This document shows positions 53,612-63,217 of a DNA stretch of 64,000 bases, piece after piece (within the stretch, counting starts at the first letter, position 1; each line of letters opens with the position of its first letter). The stretch is from UBA8401 sp041665525 (GTDB lineage Bacteria > Bacteroidota > Ignavibacteria > UBA10030 > UBA8401): assembly GCA_041665525.1 (NCBI GenBank), contig JBAYIS010000003.1:62001-126000 (forward strand), in the 5' to 3' direction. The notes below the pieces were generated by a model. It was given only the letters and a program-made list of their open reading frames with translations, was not told the DNA's origin and did not search any database. Made by a program: the position numbers and the translations under genes.

Positions 53612-55885
53612 TCAGACTGCAATTGCCTGCGCTTCCTGCTCGTCAAGATAATATTCTTCTTTACAATTGGGACAAAGCAGAAAATCGCCCTTTCGTTTTG
53701 TCGACTTCTTGGTCAGATAGTTATTGCCGCAATGTTTGCATGGTTGCATCACCGGCATTTCCCAAGAGATGAAATCGCATGTCTTGGCATCCCCGGTCGC
53801 ATTGGAGCAACGATAAAAGATCCGTCTTTTTCTTGTCTTACTTTGCACAATCTCACCGTCCGCACATTTCGGGCATTTCACGCCAGTTGAAATAGGCTGA
53901 GTGTTCTTACAGGTCGGATAGTTGGAACAGCCGAGGAATGTTCCAAACGGCCCTCCTTTGACTTTCATTTCACCGCCGCACAGTTTACAGACCACGCCCG
54001 TCACATGAGCATATTTTTCCGTTTCATCTTCCAGCGGTTTTCGGTTTTTGCAGGTGGGATATCCGGAACATGCTTTAAACTGTCCGTACCGTCCCCACTT
54101 GATGATCATTGGTTTTCCGCAGAGGTCACAAGCTTCACCGGCATCCTGTTGAAGGGATTTCTTAATCTTGCCCGCTTCATCATTCATATGTTCGAGCGAG
54201 TGACTGAACGGCTTATAAAAATCATCCAATACCTTAACGTAATTATTTTCACCGCTCGCAATGGTTTCCAACTCGTCTTCCATTTTTGCGGTGAATTTAT
54301 AATTGACGATCTCCGGAAAACACTTCATCAGTATCTTAATGACCACCTGACCCAGTCCGGTTGCAGAAAGCTTCCGGTCTTGTTGGTCCACATATTGTCT
54401 GTTGAGAATGGTCGAAAGGATCTGAGCATATGTACTGGGACGGCCGATTCCCAATTCTTCCAGTTTTTTAACCAAACTGGCCTCCGTATACCGAGCCGGA
54501 GGCTTTGTAAAATGTTGTTTCGGCAAAATCTTTTCCATTTTCGCCGATTGGCCTGTTTCAAGGTTGGCGGGGATTTTTGATGTTGGATCCTCATCGGCAT
54601 CTATCCCGTGCTCTTCCATAACATCGTCATACACTTGCAGAAAACCGCGGAACAACGGTACAGATCCGGTTGCACGGAACAGATACTCAGCGCCGGTAAT
54701 ATCCACCGATAGCTGTTCAAACGTAGCGTTGCTCATCTGCGATGCAACAAACCTGTTCCAGATCAGTTGATAGAGCGCATACAGGTCCTTATCCAAGTGT
54801 CTTTTAACATACTTTGGAGTGAATTTAATGGAAGTCGGACGGATCGCTTCATGGGCATCCTGCGAGGATTTCCCTTTCTTGAAAGTCCGCTTTTCTTTCG
54901 GAAGATATTCAGCTCCGTAATTCGTATAGATAAATTCCCGGACAGCACCAACCGCTTCCTCGCTCAGTCTTGTGGAATCCGTTCTCATATAGGTGATCAA
55001 GCCGACTGTACCATCATCTCCGAGATCGATACCTTCGTATAATTTTTGCGCCAACATCATGGTTCGTTTAGCCGAAAGCCGCAGTCGACTCGCCGCTTCC
55101 TGCTGCAATGTGCTGGTGATGAACGGAGGATTCGGATTCCGCTTCACTTCCTTCTTTTGAACATCGGTGATGCGGAATTGCTGCTGTTGGATTGACTTTA
55201 CATGTTCGCTGGAGATCAGTTCATTGCCGATCACCGGATCTTTGCCGGAGATTTTTGCCAGGCGGGCAAAGAATGGTTCCGATTTTTCTGTCTTAAATTC
55301 AGCTGTAATCGACCAATACTCTTCGGCAATGAATTTTTTGATCTCATCTTCGCGTTCGCAAATAATGCGGAGTGCCACAGACTGAACGCGGCCGGCAGAA
55401 AGTCCATAATACACTGTCTTCCAAAGAAACGGACTGACCTTGTAACCGACAAGGCGATCCATTGCACGGCGGGCTCGTTGAGAATCTACCAGATTTGCGT
55501 CTACCTTTCGGGGATTATCCATCCCTTCAGCGATACCGCTTGGAGTTATTTCATGGAACAGAACACGATAGATTTTCTTGTTCTTATCCTCCAGTTCCTC
55601 AGCAATATCGGAAGCGATCGCTTCCCCTTCGCGGTCCGGGTCAGTTGCGATATAGATATTCTTCGCGTCTGCTGCATGGTGCTTCAACTTGGACAGCACT
55701 TCTTCCTTCCCGGCAATCACTTCATAGGTGGATGCATATTGATTCTCGACATCAACACCCAGTTTGCTTTTCGGAAGATTCTTGATATGGCCGACCGATG
55801 CCTCGACAACATACTCTTTACCGAGATATTTGTTGATGGTCTTTGCTTTGGAAGGTGACTCTACTATAATTAACGATTTACCCAT
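53612..55885 (-). CDS. topA: DNA topoisomerase I
   Basis: 757 aa. The TOPRIM domain has E9 and the D82/D84 pair (TDPDREGEA). The catalytic Y299 is in GLITYMRTDSTRLS. The C-terminus has four zinc-ribbon repeats of Cys pairs between about 595 and 745, each of the form CxxCG...C...C. The enzyme relaxes negative supercoils. It begins 21 bases after the DUF494 gene and ends 8 bases before the xerC-like gene. Confidence 0.97.
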   Translation of the reverse strand: MGKSLIIVESPSKAKTINKYLGKEYVVEASVGHIKNLPKSKLGVDVENQYASTYEVIAGKEEVLSKLKHHAADAKNIYIATDPDREGEAIASDIAEELEDKNKKIYRVLFHEITPSGIAEGMDNPRKVDANLVDSQRARRAMDRLVGYKVSPFLWKTVYYGLSAGRVQSVALRIICEREDEIKKFIAEEYWSITAEFKTEKSEPFFARLAKISGKDPVIGNELISSEHVKSIQQQQFRITDVQKKEVKRNPNPPFITSTLQQEAASRLRLSAKRTMMLAQKLYEGIDLGDDGTVGLITYMRTDSTRLSEEAVGAVREFIYTNYGAEYLPKEKRTFKKGKSSQDAHEAIRPTSIKFTPKYVKRHLDKDLYALYQLIWNRFVASQMSNATFEQLSVDITGAEYLFRATGSVPLFRGFLQVYDDVMEEHGIDADEDPTSKIPANLETGQSAKMEKILPKQHFTKPPARYTEASLVKKLEELGIGRPSTYAQILSTILNRQYVDQQDRKLSATGLGQVVIKILMKCFPEIVNYKFTAKMEDELETIASGENNYVKVLDDFYKPFSHSLEHMNDEAGKIKKSLQQDAGEACDLCGKPMIIKWGRYGQFKACSGYPTCKNRKPLEDETEKYAHVTGVVCKLCGGEMKVKGGPFGTFLGCSNYPTCKNTQPISTGVKCPKCADGEIVQSKTRKRRIFYRCSNATGDAKTCDFISWEMPVMQPCKHCGNNYLTKKSTKRKGDFLLCPNCKEEYYLDEQEAQAIAV

Positions 55886-55906
55886 GATCTCTACTGCATT
55901 CCCTGT

Positions 55907-56365
55907 TTAATTGATTGCATCCTTGCCGCCAAGCATCGTTCGACTCCCCGTATTGAATGAATCATCGCTCTCAGCCATTAATTGTGCTACCATTGATTTT
56001 ATTTCATTGACGTCGATCGTTGCGTATCCGCTCATCATTATACGGTCGATGAGCACTTCGATATCCATATCCGTGATGAGTCCCAATTCGCGAAGCTGGA
56101 TCAGATATCCATATGCTTCCGCATTGATCACAGAACGTTCCGCTTCGTGCAGTACCCGGTGAGAATGCGGCGATGTCGACGCTGTGTCTGTAATGATATT
56201 CTCTCCATCAGAAATCTTCTCATACAGCCAATTGAATGCAGTACTGATTTCCGTGGTGGAATAACCTTTTTTTGACAGGACAGTCAGGTCGATATCATTG
56301 ATGGGAATATTATTTCTCAATTCACCAATCAAATATGCCAGAATTTCGACTATTTTTTCCTGCAT
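55907..56365 (-). CDS. DUF494 (Smg-like) family protein
   Basis: 152 aa from the ATG at 56365, chosen because AAGGAAGG lies seven bases upstream; a GTG at 56383 overlapping the ybeY stop is the alternative. MQEKIVEILAYLIGELR and LSKKGYSTTEISTAFNWLYEKI match the DUF494/Smg pattern, a helical protein of unknown function. In Gammaproteobacteria smg lies next to topA-like and translation genes, and here too topA is next in line. Confidence 0.85.
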   Translation of the reverse strand: MQEKIVEILAYLIGELRNNIPINDIDLTVLSKKGYSTTEISTAFNWLYEKISDGENIITDTASTSPHSHRVLHEAERSVINAEAYGYLIQLRELGLITDMDIEVLIDRIMMSGYATIDVNEIKSMVAQLMAESDDSFNTGSRTMLGGKDAIN

Positions 56366-56382
56366 GTATTTTCCTTCCTTCA

Positions 56383-56802
56383 CTAGTTCAAACTCAATTC
56401 CGAAACATAGCGTTCCTGGATTGAATCCATCTTCCGTTTCGTCGCTGTTGATGTATCCTGATATCCGATCGCATGCAGTGTTCCATGTACGATCAGCCGT
56501 GTCATTTCATTTTTCATGGTGACGCCGTTTTCATTCGCCTGCCTTTTCATCTGCTGTGCGTTGATGTAGATCTCGGCGTTTACACCTTTCTGTTCCAGCG
56601 GAAAGGTGATGACATCCGTAACGTAATTGTGCTGCAGGAACCGCTTATTGATCGACCGAATCGTTTTATCATCGACAATAACAAAAGATAAATCCGCTTT
56701 CCGGATCTTTTCCTTCATGCAGACAAACGCCGCAATCCCCCGAAATGACGCAACGGGAAACGACACTTCCTTATATGCTTTGGTTACATCGATGACAATC
56801 AT
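56383..56802 (-). CDS. ybeY: Endoribonuclease YbeY (16S rRNA maturation)
   Basis: 139 aa. The metal-site motif is HGTLHAIGYQD, where the canonical third His of HGxLHxxGYDH is Asp; as I recall, Asp here is common in Bacteroidota, so the enzyme is probably active. NKRFLQHNYVTDVITFP is the conserved N-terminal motif. YbeY processes the 16S rRNA 3' end and takes part in ribosome quality control. It overlaps the preceding unknown gene by 4 bases. Confidence 0.92.
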   Translation of the reverse strand: MIVIDVTKAYKEVSFPVASFRGIAAFVCMKEKIRKADLSFVIVDDKTIRSINKRFLQHNYVTDVITFPLEQKGVNAEIYINAQQMKRQANENGVTMKNEMTRLIVHGTLHAIGYQDTSTATKRKMDSIQERYVSELSLN

Positions 56803-57242
56803 TTCTTCGACGGTTTTTTTACAGTTTCCGTTAATGACAAAGCGATCCCCGCCAGCATCACATCAATGCTAAGCATCCGGTAATCTCCGGAGAGGATCTT
56901 ACGGTCGACATTTGCGTAGAATGTGCAACCGCCCTCTTTCTCAATGACGATCGCCGAAACTTTATCCTTTGACTCGCCGATAAAGGTCACCTCTCCTACA
57001 TCCTGGCTGACGACATATCCACTGCAGAACTGCAATTGAAAATGTGTGTTGTGCGTATATGCAGAGATCAGATTCCCTTTTTTCTTTCCAATGGCAATGT
57101 TCGGATAGATTTCCAGAGCCAGTTGACGATTCTCCTTTGCATTGGACAGTTCAAAGCGAAAATTGTTTCCTTTGAACGCGCCGGAAACACCAAGAACTTT
57201 CCCGATCTTCGTTATATCAGATTTTGTGAATGTTGATTTCAT
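56799..57242 (-). CDS. Unknown small protein, 147 aa
   Basis: I do not recognise this protein. It has no signal peptide, membrane helix or Cys cluster. The pattern is alternating strands with Lys/Asn/Thr loops (about 20-130) and a basic tail (KKPSKK), consistent with a small soluble beta-rich domain. It is first in the ybeY-DUF494-topA run and overlaps ybeY by 4 bases, so it may take part in RNA or ribosome metabolism. AAGGA lies eight bases before the ATG. A terminator hairpin stands only 22 bases upstream of the start. Confidence 0.75.
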   Translation of the reverse strand: MKSTFTKSDITKIGKVLGVSGAFKGNNFRFELSNAKENRQLALEIYPNIAIGKKKGNLISAYTHNTHFQLQFCSGYVVSQDVGEVTFIGESKDKVSAIVIEKEGGCTFYANVDRKILSGDYRMLSIDVMLAGIALSLTETVKKPSKK

Positions 57243-57264
57243 ACGGAATATCCTTCAAACAGAA

Positions 57265-57292
57265 AAACCCCGCATCTCGTCAATCGGGGTTT
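57265..57292 (-). terminator. Intrinsic terminator after the MBL-fold gene, close before the next start
   Basis: AAACCCCG (57265-57272) pairs with CGGGGTTT (57285-57292) around a 12-base loop, with TTTTT on the minus-strand side. It lies about 98 bases after the stop at 57390 and 22 bases before the ATG at 57242, so it could also act as an attenuator for the downstream ybeY-topA run. Confidence 0.8.
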
Positions 57293-57389
57293 GATGTCTC
57301 ACGGTAATATGGAATGTAAGAACGTTCAAATGAGCATCAGGTCTGTACAAATATAGAGAGAGGTTGCTATGCAAGTCAAGTTTTTCGTT

Positions 57390-58286
57390 CTACCACGAAA
57401 GATCGAGACCTTCGTATGCTGCGGTACACTCAAAAGTGAATTTCTTCTGTTTTATTTCATGACGGCACTTTTCCAGAATTTTATCAACATTTTCGTCGGT
57501 CCTATTCGGCTCATGATGGAACAAAATGCAATGTTTCACTCCGGCATCGTTCGCCAGTTTCAGGGTAAACAGGTAGTGGGAATGTCCCCATCCGACCTTA
57601 TCAACATACTCTTCCGGCGTATATGTGGCATCATGAATAAAAATGTCCGCCCCACGTGCAAAATCCACGATCCGTTGATTTGGATCCCCTGCCTGCGATA
57701 AAAATTTCTTCAGTACCACCGGCTCGAAATTGGTCATGCTTGTTGCCGATGCCTTGTCAAACGGTTCATTGTCGCTGATATACACGATCGACTTCCCGCG
57801 GTAATCTATGCGGTAGGCAACGGTAAAACCCGGATGGTTCACGTATAATGTTCGAACCTGTGCATCAAAAATCGAGAATTCTTCTTCGCCAATACTCCTG
57901 AAATGGATGTTCGCTTTCAGTTCGTTTAGCTGGATCGGGAAATAAATCTTTTTCATCTGATCGGCAATGATATGCTGCAGATCGATTTCTTCTCTGTCCG
58001 TACCGATAACAGTGATCTCATTGCCGGAAACAAATGCCGGTTTGAAAAACGGAAATCCTTGAATATGATCCCAGTGCGGGTGCGTGATGAGGATAAACGT
58101 ATTAATTGACTCGCCGTTGGCGATCAGATGGTCGCCGAGGTTACGGATTCCTGTCCCGGCGTCAAAAATAATTAGTTCGCCGTTATCGAGACGCAGCTCA
58201 AGCGAAGGGGTGTTCCCACCATATCGTACGGTGTTCTTCCCCGGTGTAGGAATTGAACCGCGCACTCCCCAAAATTTCAGTTTCAT
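57390..58286 (-). CDS. Metallo-beta-lactamase-fold hydrolase (PhnP/RNase Z-like subgroup)
   Basis: 298 aa. The opening KFWGVRGSIPTPG and YGGNTPSLEL are typical of a bacterial MBL group often annotated as metal-dependent hydrolases. The metal-binding motif THPHWDHIQG is near 88-97. The later His and Asp ligands lie in YVNHPG, ADIFIHDATY and GWGHSHY. RNase Z-like or cyclic-phosphodiesterase activity is possible; the substrate is unknown. It begins 40 bases after the gamma-carbonic-anhydrase-like gene. Confidence 0.88.
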   Translation of the reverse strand: MKLKFWGVRGSIPTPGKNTVRYGGNTPSLELRLDNGELIIFDAGTGIRNLGDHLIANGESINTFILITHPHWDHIQGFPFFKPAFVSGNEITVIGTDREEIDLQHIIADQMKKIYFPIQLNELKANIHFRSIGEEEFSIFDAQVRTLYVNHPGFTVAYRIDYRGKSIVYISDNEPFDKASATSMTNFEPVVLKKFLSQAGDPNQRIVDFARGADIFIHDATYTPEEYVDKVGWGHSHYLFTLKLANDAGVKHCILFHHEPNRTDENVDKILEKCRHEIKQKKFTFECTAAYEGLDLSW

Positions 58287-58326
58287 CAGTGGATTCCCTT
58301 TTTCAGATGCGGGTGGTGCAACAAAC

Positions 58327-58833
58327 TCAACGGTATGTTGCTACATAATCTATATAATTCTGCGCCGACTGTTCGAGGAATTTCCGTTCCTCCATTGTCA
58401 GCGGCCGGATAATCTTGGCTGGCACTCCTGCCGCCAACATGCCGTCCGGTATGACCATACCCATCGTTACCACTGCCCCAGCAGCAATTAAACAATATTT
58501 CCCGACTTTTGCATCATCCAACACGACAGCCCCCATACCAATTAACGAATAATCATTAATTGTGCAAGCATGGATCACCGCGCTGTGACCTATTGTCACA
58601 TTTGAGCCGATATTTGTGGGAAATTTCTTATTCGTGACATGAACGACAGTATTGTCCTGAATGTTCGTACGTTCGCCGATTCGGATGTAATGAACATCTC
58701 CACGAATAACAGTATTATACCAGACACTTGAGTCTTTACCAATATGAACATCGCCGATGATATGGACACCCCCTGCGATGAACACACTCGGATCAATTGT
58801 CGGCGTAATCCCTTTGTAAGGTACGATTCCCAT
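58327..58833 (-). CDS. Gamma-carbonic-anhydrase-like hexapeptide protein (YrdA type)
   Basis: 168 aa, a left-handed beta-helix with GDVHIGKDSSVWYNTVIRGDV and candidate zinc His residues in VVHVT and GHSAVIHAC. This is the second protein of this superfamily in the window, the other being PaaY. The lack of a paa neighbour points to the general YrdA group, whose physiological role is unsettled. It starts 3 bases after the DUF3108 gene. Confidence 0.9.
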   Translation of the reverse strand: MGIVPYKGITPTIDPSVFIAGGVHIIGDVHIGKDSSVWYNTVIRGDVHYIRIGERTNIQDNTVVHVTNKKFPTNIGSNVTIGHSAVIHACTINDYSLIGMGAVVLDDAKVGKYCLIAAGAVVTMGMVIPDGMLAAGVPAKIIRPLTMEERKFLEQSAQNYIDYVATYR

Positions 58834-58836
58834 AAA

Positions 58837-59700
58837 TTACTTCGCCTTCGGCGGCACCCATCCGGGTCGCGTCCATTTGATTAATTCAATATGGACACTG
58901 CCGAGGATCACCTTCATCTTGGCGACGATCGGCACCCCAGCAGCATCGTTGCTGAAATATCCCTGGAAATACCCTGTTAATCCGAACACGCCTGTAAAAT
59001 CAGATGTTCCGTCAAATTCCACTGTTTCGACAGGATAATTGACCGCATCGATCTCTTGCTTTCCAAGCTTGTTCATAAAATTAAAATGTGTTTTGTACGA
59101 TTTCTCATTCACCAAAACCGGAACACTGTATTTTTTTTCCTGCCGGAAATTCTTTCGTGCATAGAAGAACAGACACAAACCGTCCAGTTGTTCTTCATAG
59201 ATAGGTTCTTCGCCGCTCTTTTTTACGATACTTCCCGGATCCGTTCCCATTTCATAAAAAAGTTTGTTCTTTTTGTAATCGAAATTATACTTTACGTACG
59301 GCATATTATCCGGTTTTGTTGTCGTGTGTGTTACGAACATTTGTGAATATCCCTCCGCCGTCATTTCACTGTAAAACACCTGATGCAGGTCCACAAACGG
59401 CACTCCGCTGTATGAATCAAGGTATGCCTTCGCTTTATACACTTTCCTGCCGTTCCGTGCTGCAGTATCAAGAATCTGCATCTTTACAAGACCTATATCA
59501 AAAATAGAATAGCTGACGTTATACTGCAGTTCTTCGCCGATAAAATATTCTTGATTTTCGAAAGGGATTTCAAATGCAAACTCCGAAGGTGTTCTGGCTG
59601 CAAGTCCAGTAACTGTAGAGGAAGGTGCAATAAAAATAGACAGCAGCGCTGCGAGAGCGCTGCCGAACAGGATCTTTGAAACGCGGGAAATCAAATTCAT
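58837..59700 (-). CDS. Exported DUF3108-family protein
   Basis: 287 aa with an N-terminal hydrophobic signal (about 8-35). YFIGEELQYNVSYSIFDIGLVKM and the following strand pattern with KVYKAKAYLDSYSG match DUF3108, periplasmic or outer-membrane-associated beta-rich proteins that may bind lipids. The function is unknown. It follows the S41 protease by 13 bases; a substrate or partner relation is possible but only inferred. Confidence 0.82.
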   Translation of the reverse strand: MNLISRVSKILFGSALAALLSIFIAPSSTVTGLAARTPSEFAFEIPFENQEYFIGEELQYNVSYSIFDIGLVKMQILDTAARNGRKVYKAKAYLDSYSGVPFVDLHQVFYSEMTAEGYSQMFVTHTTTKPDNMPYVKYNFDYKKNKLFYEMGTDPGSIVKKSGEEPIYEEQLDGLCLFFYARKNFRQEKKYSVPVLVNEKSYKTHFNFMNKLGKQEIDAVNYPVETVEFDGTSDFTGVFGLTGYFQGYFSNDAAGVPIVAKMKVILGSVHIELIKWTRPGWVPPKAK

Positions 59701-59713
59701 AGGAGGAAATATC

Positions 59714-61336
59714 TCAATTTAATCTGGCGAATTTTTCTGCTTCGGGGAATAACGACACCGCCTTTTTCACCTGGTTATCAATGCCAAGCAGCACGGTATA
59801 CCACCCTTCATTATTCCAGAAGTTTCGGGCAATGTACGCTTTCATCCGCGCCTGGATGTAGTCTTTGTCTTTAATAAAATCTTCTTCTACATATTCAATC
59901 TTTTTTTCTTTAGCAAAGGCGATGAATTCATTCATCAATGCATCGTCAATAACAAAGTTCTTGTTGAACGATACCATATCCCCCTTATATTTATTCTTGA
60001 GTTGATCGCCACTGCGGGTCAGGTAACCGGCGATGAATTCATAGAACATATTTCGACGGTTTAACTGCACGGAATATTTCGTAATGCTTCCCGGTTTTAC
60101 AATAAAATCCGGCGTGATTCCGCCGCCGCCAAGAATGACTCTGCCTTTGGCAGTTTTAAATTTCGGCCGCGCGGAATCTGACGTGCTTTCTTTATGTTCA
60201 AGATTCTCCCCTTCTTGCTCCTCACGAGTAAATGCTTCTTCTTGATATTTATCCTTATTGTCATACGACCGCTGGATCAACCGACCGCTCGGGGTATAAT
60301 ACCGTGAAATAGTCAACCGTAACGCAGATCCATCGGACAACGGAAATTGCTTTTGGACCAGCCCTTTTCCGAAGCTTGTTTCACCGACGATTAAACCACG
60401 GTCCCAGTCCTGCATTGCACCGGAAACAATCTCGCTTGCCGATGCCGATCCGTTCGACAGCAGAATAATGAGCGGCATTTTTTCAAATTCGTTGTTATTC
60501 GTATAGGCAAAATATTCCTCGTTGAACTCCGGCCTCCGGCTGAGGGTATAGACGATTTTTCTCGGATTACCGGCTGCATCCGCTTCCAGGAACAAGTCAG
60601 ACATCTTCACTGCCTGATCGAGATATCCACCCGGATTCGAACGAAGATCCAGTACTAATTTCTTCATTCCTTGTGATTTCAGTTTCTGCAGGGCCGCAAC
60701 CATTTCCTTCTGCGTCGTTTCTGCAAATCGGGTGACATTGATATATCCGACATTGTCGTTCAGCATTGTCGACACATCAACACTGTAGAGCGGAATAACA
60801 TCGCGGATGATCTCAAATTCCAAAAGCTCCTTAACGCCGACTCGGAAGATGCTCACAGACACTTTTGTCCCCTTCGGCCCCTTTAATCCCTTCATCACTT
60901 GTTCGTTATTGAATCCGACTGAACTCTTTCCGTCGATTTTGACAATCTTATCGTTGGACATGATACCGAGGGATGCGCTTGGACCGCCGCCTATCGGCTG
61001 CACTACTGTAATCGTGTCATTGACGATGGAGAATTCCACACCGATCCCCTCGAACCTCCCCTGGAAATCCTCCGTCACTCTCTGCATCTGTTTCGCTTTG
61101 ATATACACCGAATGCGGATCGAGTTCGTTCAAAAACCCAGTGATGGCATGCTCGGTTAAATTCTGGGTGTCCACATCCTCAACGTAATATTTTTCCGTCA
61201 GGCTTAAGACATCTTTGAACTTTGACAGTTGTTCATAGATATTGTCTCCGGAAATCAGATGGTTTACCTGAGTTCCTCCGATGAAAGCCACAAAAAAAAC
61301 TGTAACGATCAAAGGAATTGAGAATCTCTTCTTCAT
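59714..61336 (-). CDS. C-terminal processing peptidase (S41 family, CtpA-type)
   Basis: 540 aa from the ATG at 61336, which has AGGAG seven bases upstream; nine more codons are open upstream but without a site. A signal anchor (about 5-25) is followed by a PDZ domain (about 90-180) and the protease core. The catalytic Ser is in GSASASE (S299) and Lys in FGKGLVQ (K324), spaced 25 apart as in Prc. The last ~150 residues form an extra helical region. It trims or degrades envelope proteins. Confidence 0.93.
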   Translation of the reverse strand: MKKRFSIPLIVTVFFVAFIGGTQVNHLISGDNIYEQLSKFKDVLSLTEKYYVEDVDTQNLTEHAITGFLNELDPHSVYIKAKQMQRVTEDFQGRFEGIGVEFSIVNDTITVVQPIGGGPSASLGIMSNDKIVKIDGKSSVGFNNEQVMKGLKGPKGTKVSVSIFRVGVKELLEFEIIRDVIPLYSVDVSTMLNDNVGYINVTRFAETTQKEMVAALQKLKSQGMKKLVLDLRSNPGGYLDQAVKMSDLFLEADAAGNPRKIVYTLSRRPEFNEEYFAYTNNNEFEKMPLIILLSNGSASASEIVSGAMQDWDRGLIVGETSFGKGLVQKQFPLSDGSALRLTISRYYTPSGRLIQRSYDNKDKYQEEAFTREEQEGENLEHKESTSDSARPKFKTAKGRVILGGGGITPDFIVKPGSITKYSVQLNRRNMFYEFIAGYLTRSGDQLKNKYKGDMVSFNKNFVIDDALMNEFIAFAKEKKIEYVEEDFIKDKDYIQARMKAYIARNFWNNEGWYTVLLGIDNQVKKAVSLFPEAEKFARLN

Positions 61337-61611
61337 AAGTACGCTCCTAATATCTTCTCTCATGATTGTGCAAAGATGGTGTGATAGATAATATAGTATA
61401 GTCGGTTAATTTGCGATGATATTGTGCACATGTTAAATCAAATAACAAGAAAAACCAGTCAAAATCAATATTGTGCCGAATTTAGAGATCAATTGTAAAA
61501 CCGGAGAAGCAATGCCGAATTCGGGAAGGGTATTTTCTCGAATACGTTGCCGATTCGGCGCATCCATTCGGATACCCACAACATGGCAAGATGATCAGAA
61601 TGGAAAAGGAC

Positions 61612-63129
61612 TTACTCCGGTCGCATCTGCGGAAAGAAGATCACATCGCGGATATGGTCCTGCTGTGTCAACAACATCACAAGACGGTCGATCCCGATGC
61701 CGAGTCCCGCTGTCGGAGGCATGCCGTATTCCAGTGCTCGAAGGAAATCGTCATCCATCGTCTGTGCTTCATCATCACCACGTTCGCGAAGCCGAACCTG
61801 ATCTTCAAAACGTGCACGTTGATCGAGCGGATCGTTCAATTCGGAGAATGCATTGCAAATCTCCTGGCCATTGACGAAACCTTCAAACCGTTCCACCAAT
61901 CCCTCTTCGCTGCGATGTTTCTTAGCAAGCGGCGAGAGTTCCACAGGATAGTCCATGATGAATGTCGGTTGAATGAGATGCGGCTGAACTTTAACGCTGA
62001 AAATTTCGTCGATAATTTTTCCTGCGCCGATTTTCGGATCGAGGTCGATATGGAGTTCCTTTGCGATGGCACGAAGTTCCGTTTCGTTTTTCCCCCGCAA
62101 TTGTTTTCCCGTATACTGTTCAATGGCACCGAACATCGTCAACCGCTGCCACGGCGGAGTGAAGTTGATCTCGTTTTCGCCCAGTTTCACCATCGCAGAT
62201 CCGTTCAAAGTCTGCGCGATAGAATAGATCATCTGCTCTACGAGTTCCATCATCCATTGATAGTCCCTGTACGCCACATACAGTTCCATCATGGTAAATT
62301 CCGGATTATGCGTTCTATCCATCCCTTCGTTCCGGAAATCCTTTGCAATCTCGTACACACCGTCGAATCCGCCGACAATCAGTCGTTTCAAATAGAGCTC
62401 ATCTGCAATTCTCAGAAATAACGGGATGTCGAGCGCATTGTGATGTGTTTCGAAAGGCCGCGCACTTGCTCCACCGTAGATCGGCTGCAATGCGGGAGTC
62501 TCTACCTCAAGAAAATTCTTCTCATCAAGAAATTTCCGTGTCTGGCGAAGGATCATGGACCGTTTAATGAATGTTTCCCGCACGGAAGGATTCACAACTA
62601 GATCGACATAGCGCTGCCGGTATCGCAATTCCTTATCCGAGAACGGATCGAACGTCACTTTATTTCCCTGTTCATCCATTTTTTCCTTCACCACTGGAAG
62701 CGGCCGGAGGGATTTCGACAATAGTATGCTTCGGCTCGCATGGATGGAAACTTCCCCCATTTTCGTTCTGAACACAAATCCTTCCACTCCGACGATGTCT
62801 CCGATATCAAGCAGTTTGAAATGATCGTACGATGCCCCGAGATCGTCTTTTTTCAGATACACCTGGATCTTTCCCGTCATATCCTGTACATGGCAGAAAG
62901 ATGCTTTGCCCATCCTGCGGATGGACATTATGCGCCCTGCCACGGCGACGATCCATTGCGGCATTTCGTCTTTGAAATTTTCCAGGATCTCCATTGCGGA
63001 TGCATTCCGTTCAAACGAATGCGGATACGGATCCACGCCGGCTGCGCGAAGATGTTCCAATTCTTCACGACGCCGAACCATCAATGTGTTTAACTCTTCG
63101 TGATACTCGTTCTGTTTTTGTTCTTCCAT
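61612..63129 (-). CDS. lysS: Lysyl-tRNA synthetase, class II
   Basis: 505 aa. The N-terminal OB-fold anticodon domain (about 55-170) is followed by the class II core with motif 2 (FRNEGMDRTHNPEFT) and motif 3 (GLGIGIDRLVMLLT). Specificity for lysine over aspartate/asparagine is supported by the VEERL-less LysS-type ends and DDDFLRALEYGMPPTAG. The 275-base gap after it contains only AT-rich sequence in which I see no gene, tRNA or clear terminator. Confidence 0.97.
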   Translation of the reverse strand: MEEQKQNEYHEELNTLMVRRREELEHLRAAGVDPYPHSFERNASAMEILENFKDEMPQWIVAVAGRIMSIRRMGKASFCHVQDMTGKIQVYLKKDDLGASYDHFKLLDIGDIVGVEGFVFRTKMGEVSIHASRSILLSKSLRPLPVVKEKMDEQGNKVTFDPFSDKELRYRQRYVDLVVNPSVRETFIKRSMILRQTRKFLDEKNFLEVETPALQPIYGGASARPFETHHNALDIPLFLRIADELYLKRLIVGGFDGVYEIAKDFRNEGMDRTHNPEFTMMELYVAYRDYQWMMELVEQMIYSIAQTLNGSAMVKLGENEINFTPPWQRLTMFGAIEQYTGKQLRGKNETELRAIAKELHIDLDPKIGAGKIIDEIFSVKVQPHLIQPTFIMDYPVELSPLAKKHRSEEGLVERFEGFVNGQEICNAFSELNDPLDQRARFEDQVRLRERGDDEAQTMDDDFLRALEYGMPPTAGLGIGIDRLVMLLTQQDHIRDVIFFPQMRPE

Positions 63130-63217
63130 AATTCTTTCTTCATAGATGAACCGATGCTGTGCTTTTCAAGAACAAATATTCTGACCTATTCTTCCCAGTC
63201 ACGCAACCGGTATTTTG

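Noticed and set aside
61337..61611. Small RNA or gene in the gap between lysS and the S41 protease
   Set aside because: No frame with a ribosome site, no strong hairpin with a T run and no tRNA-like fold were found.
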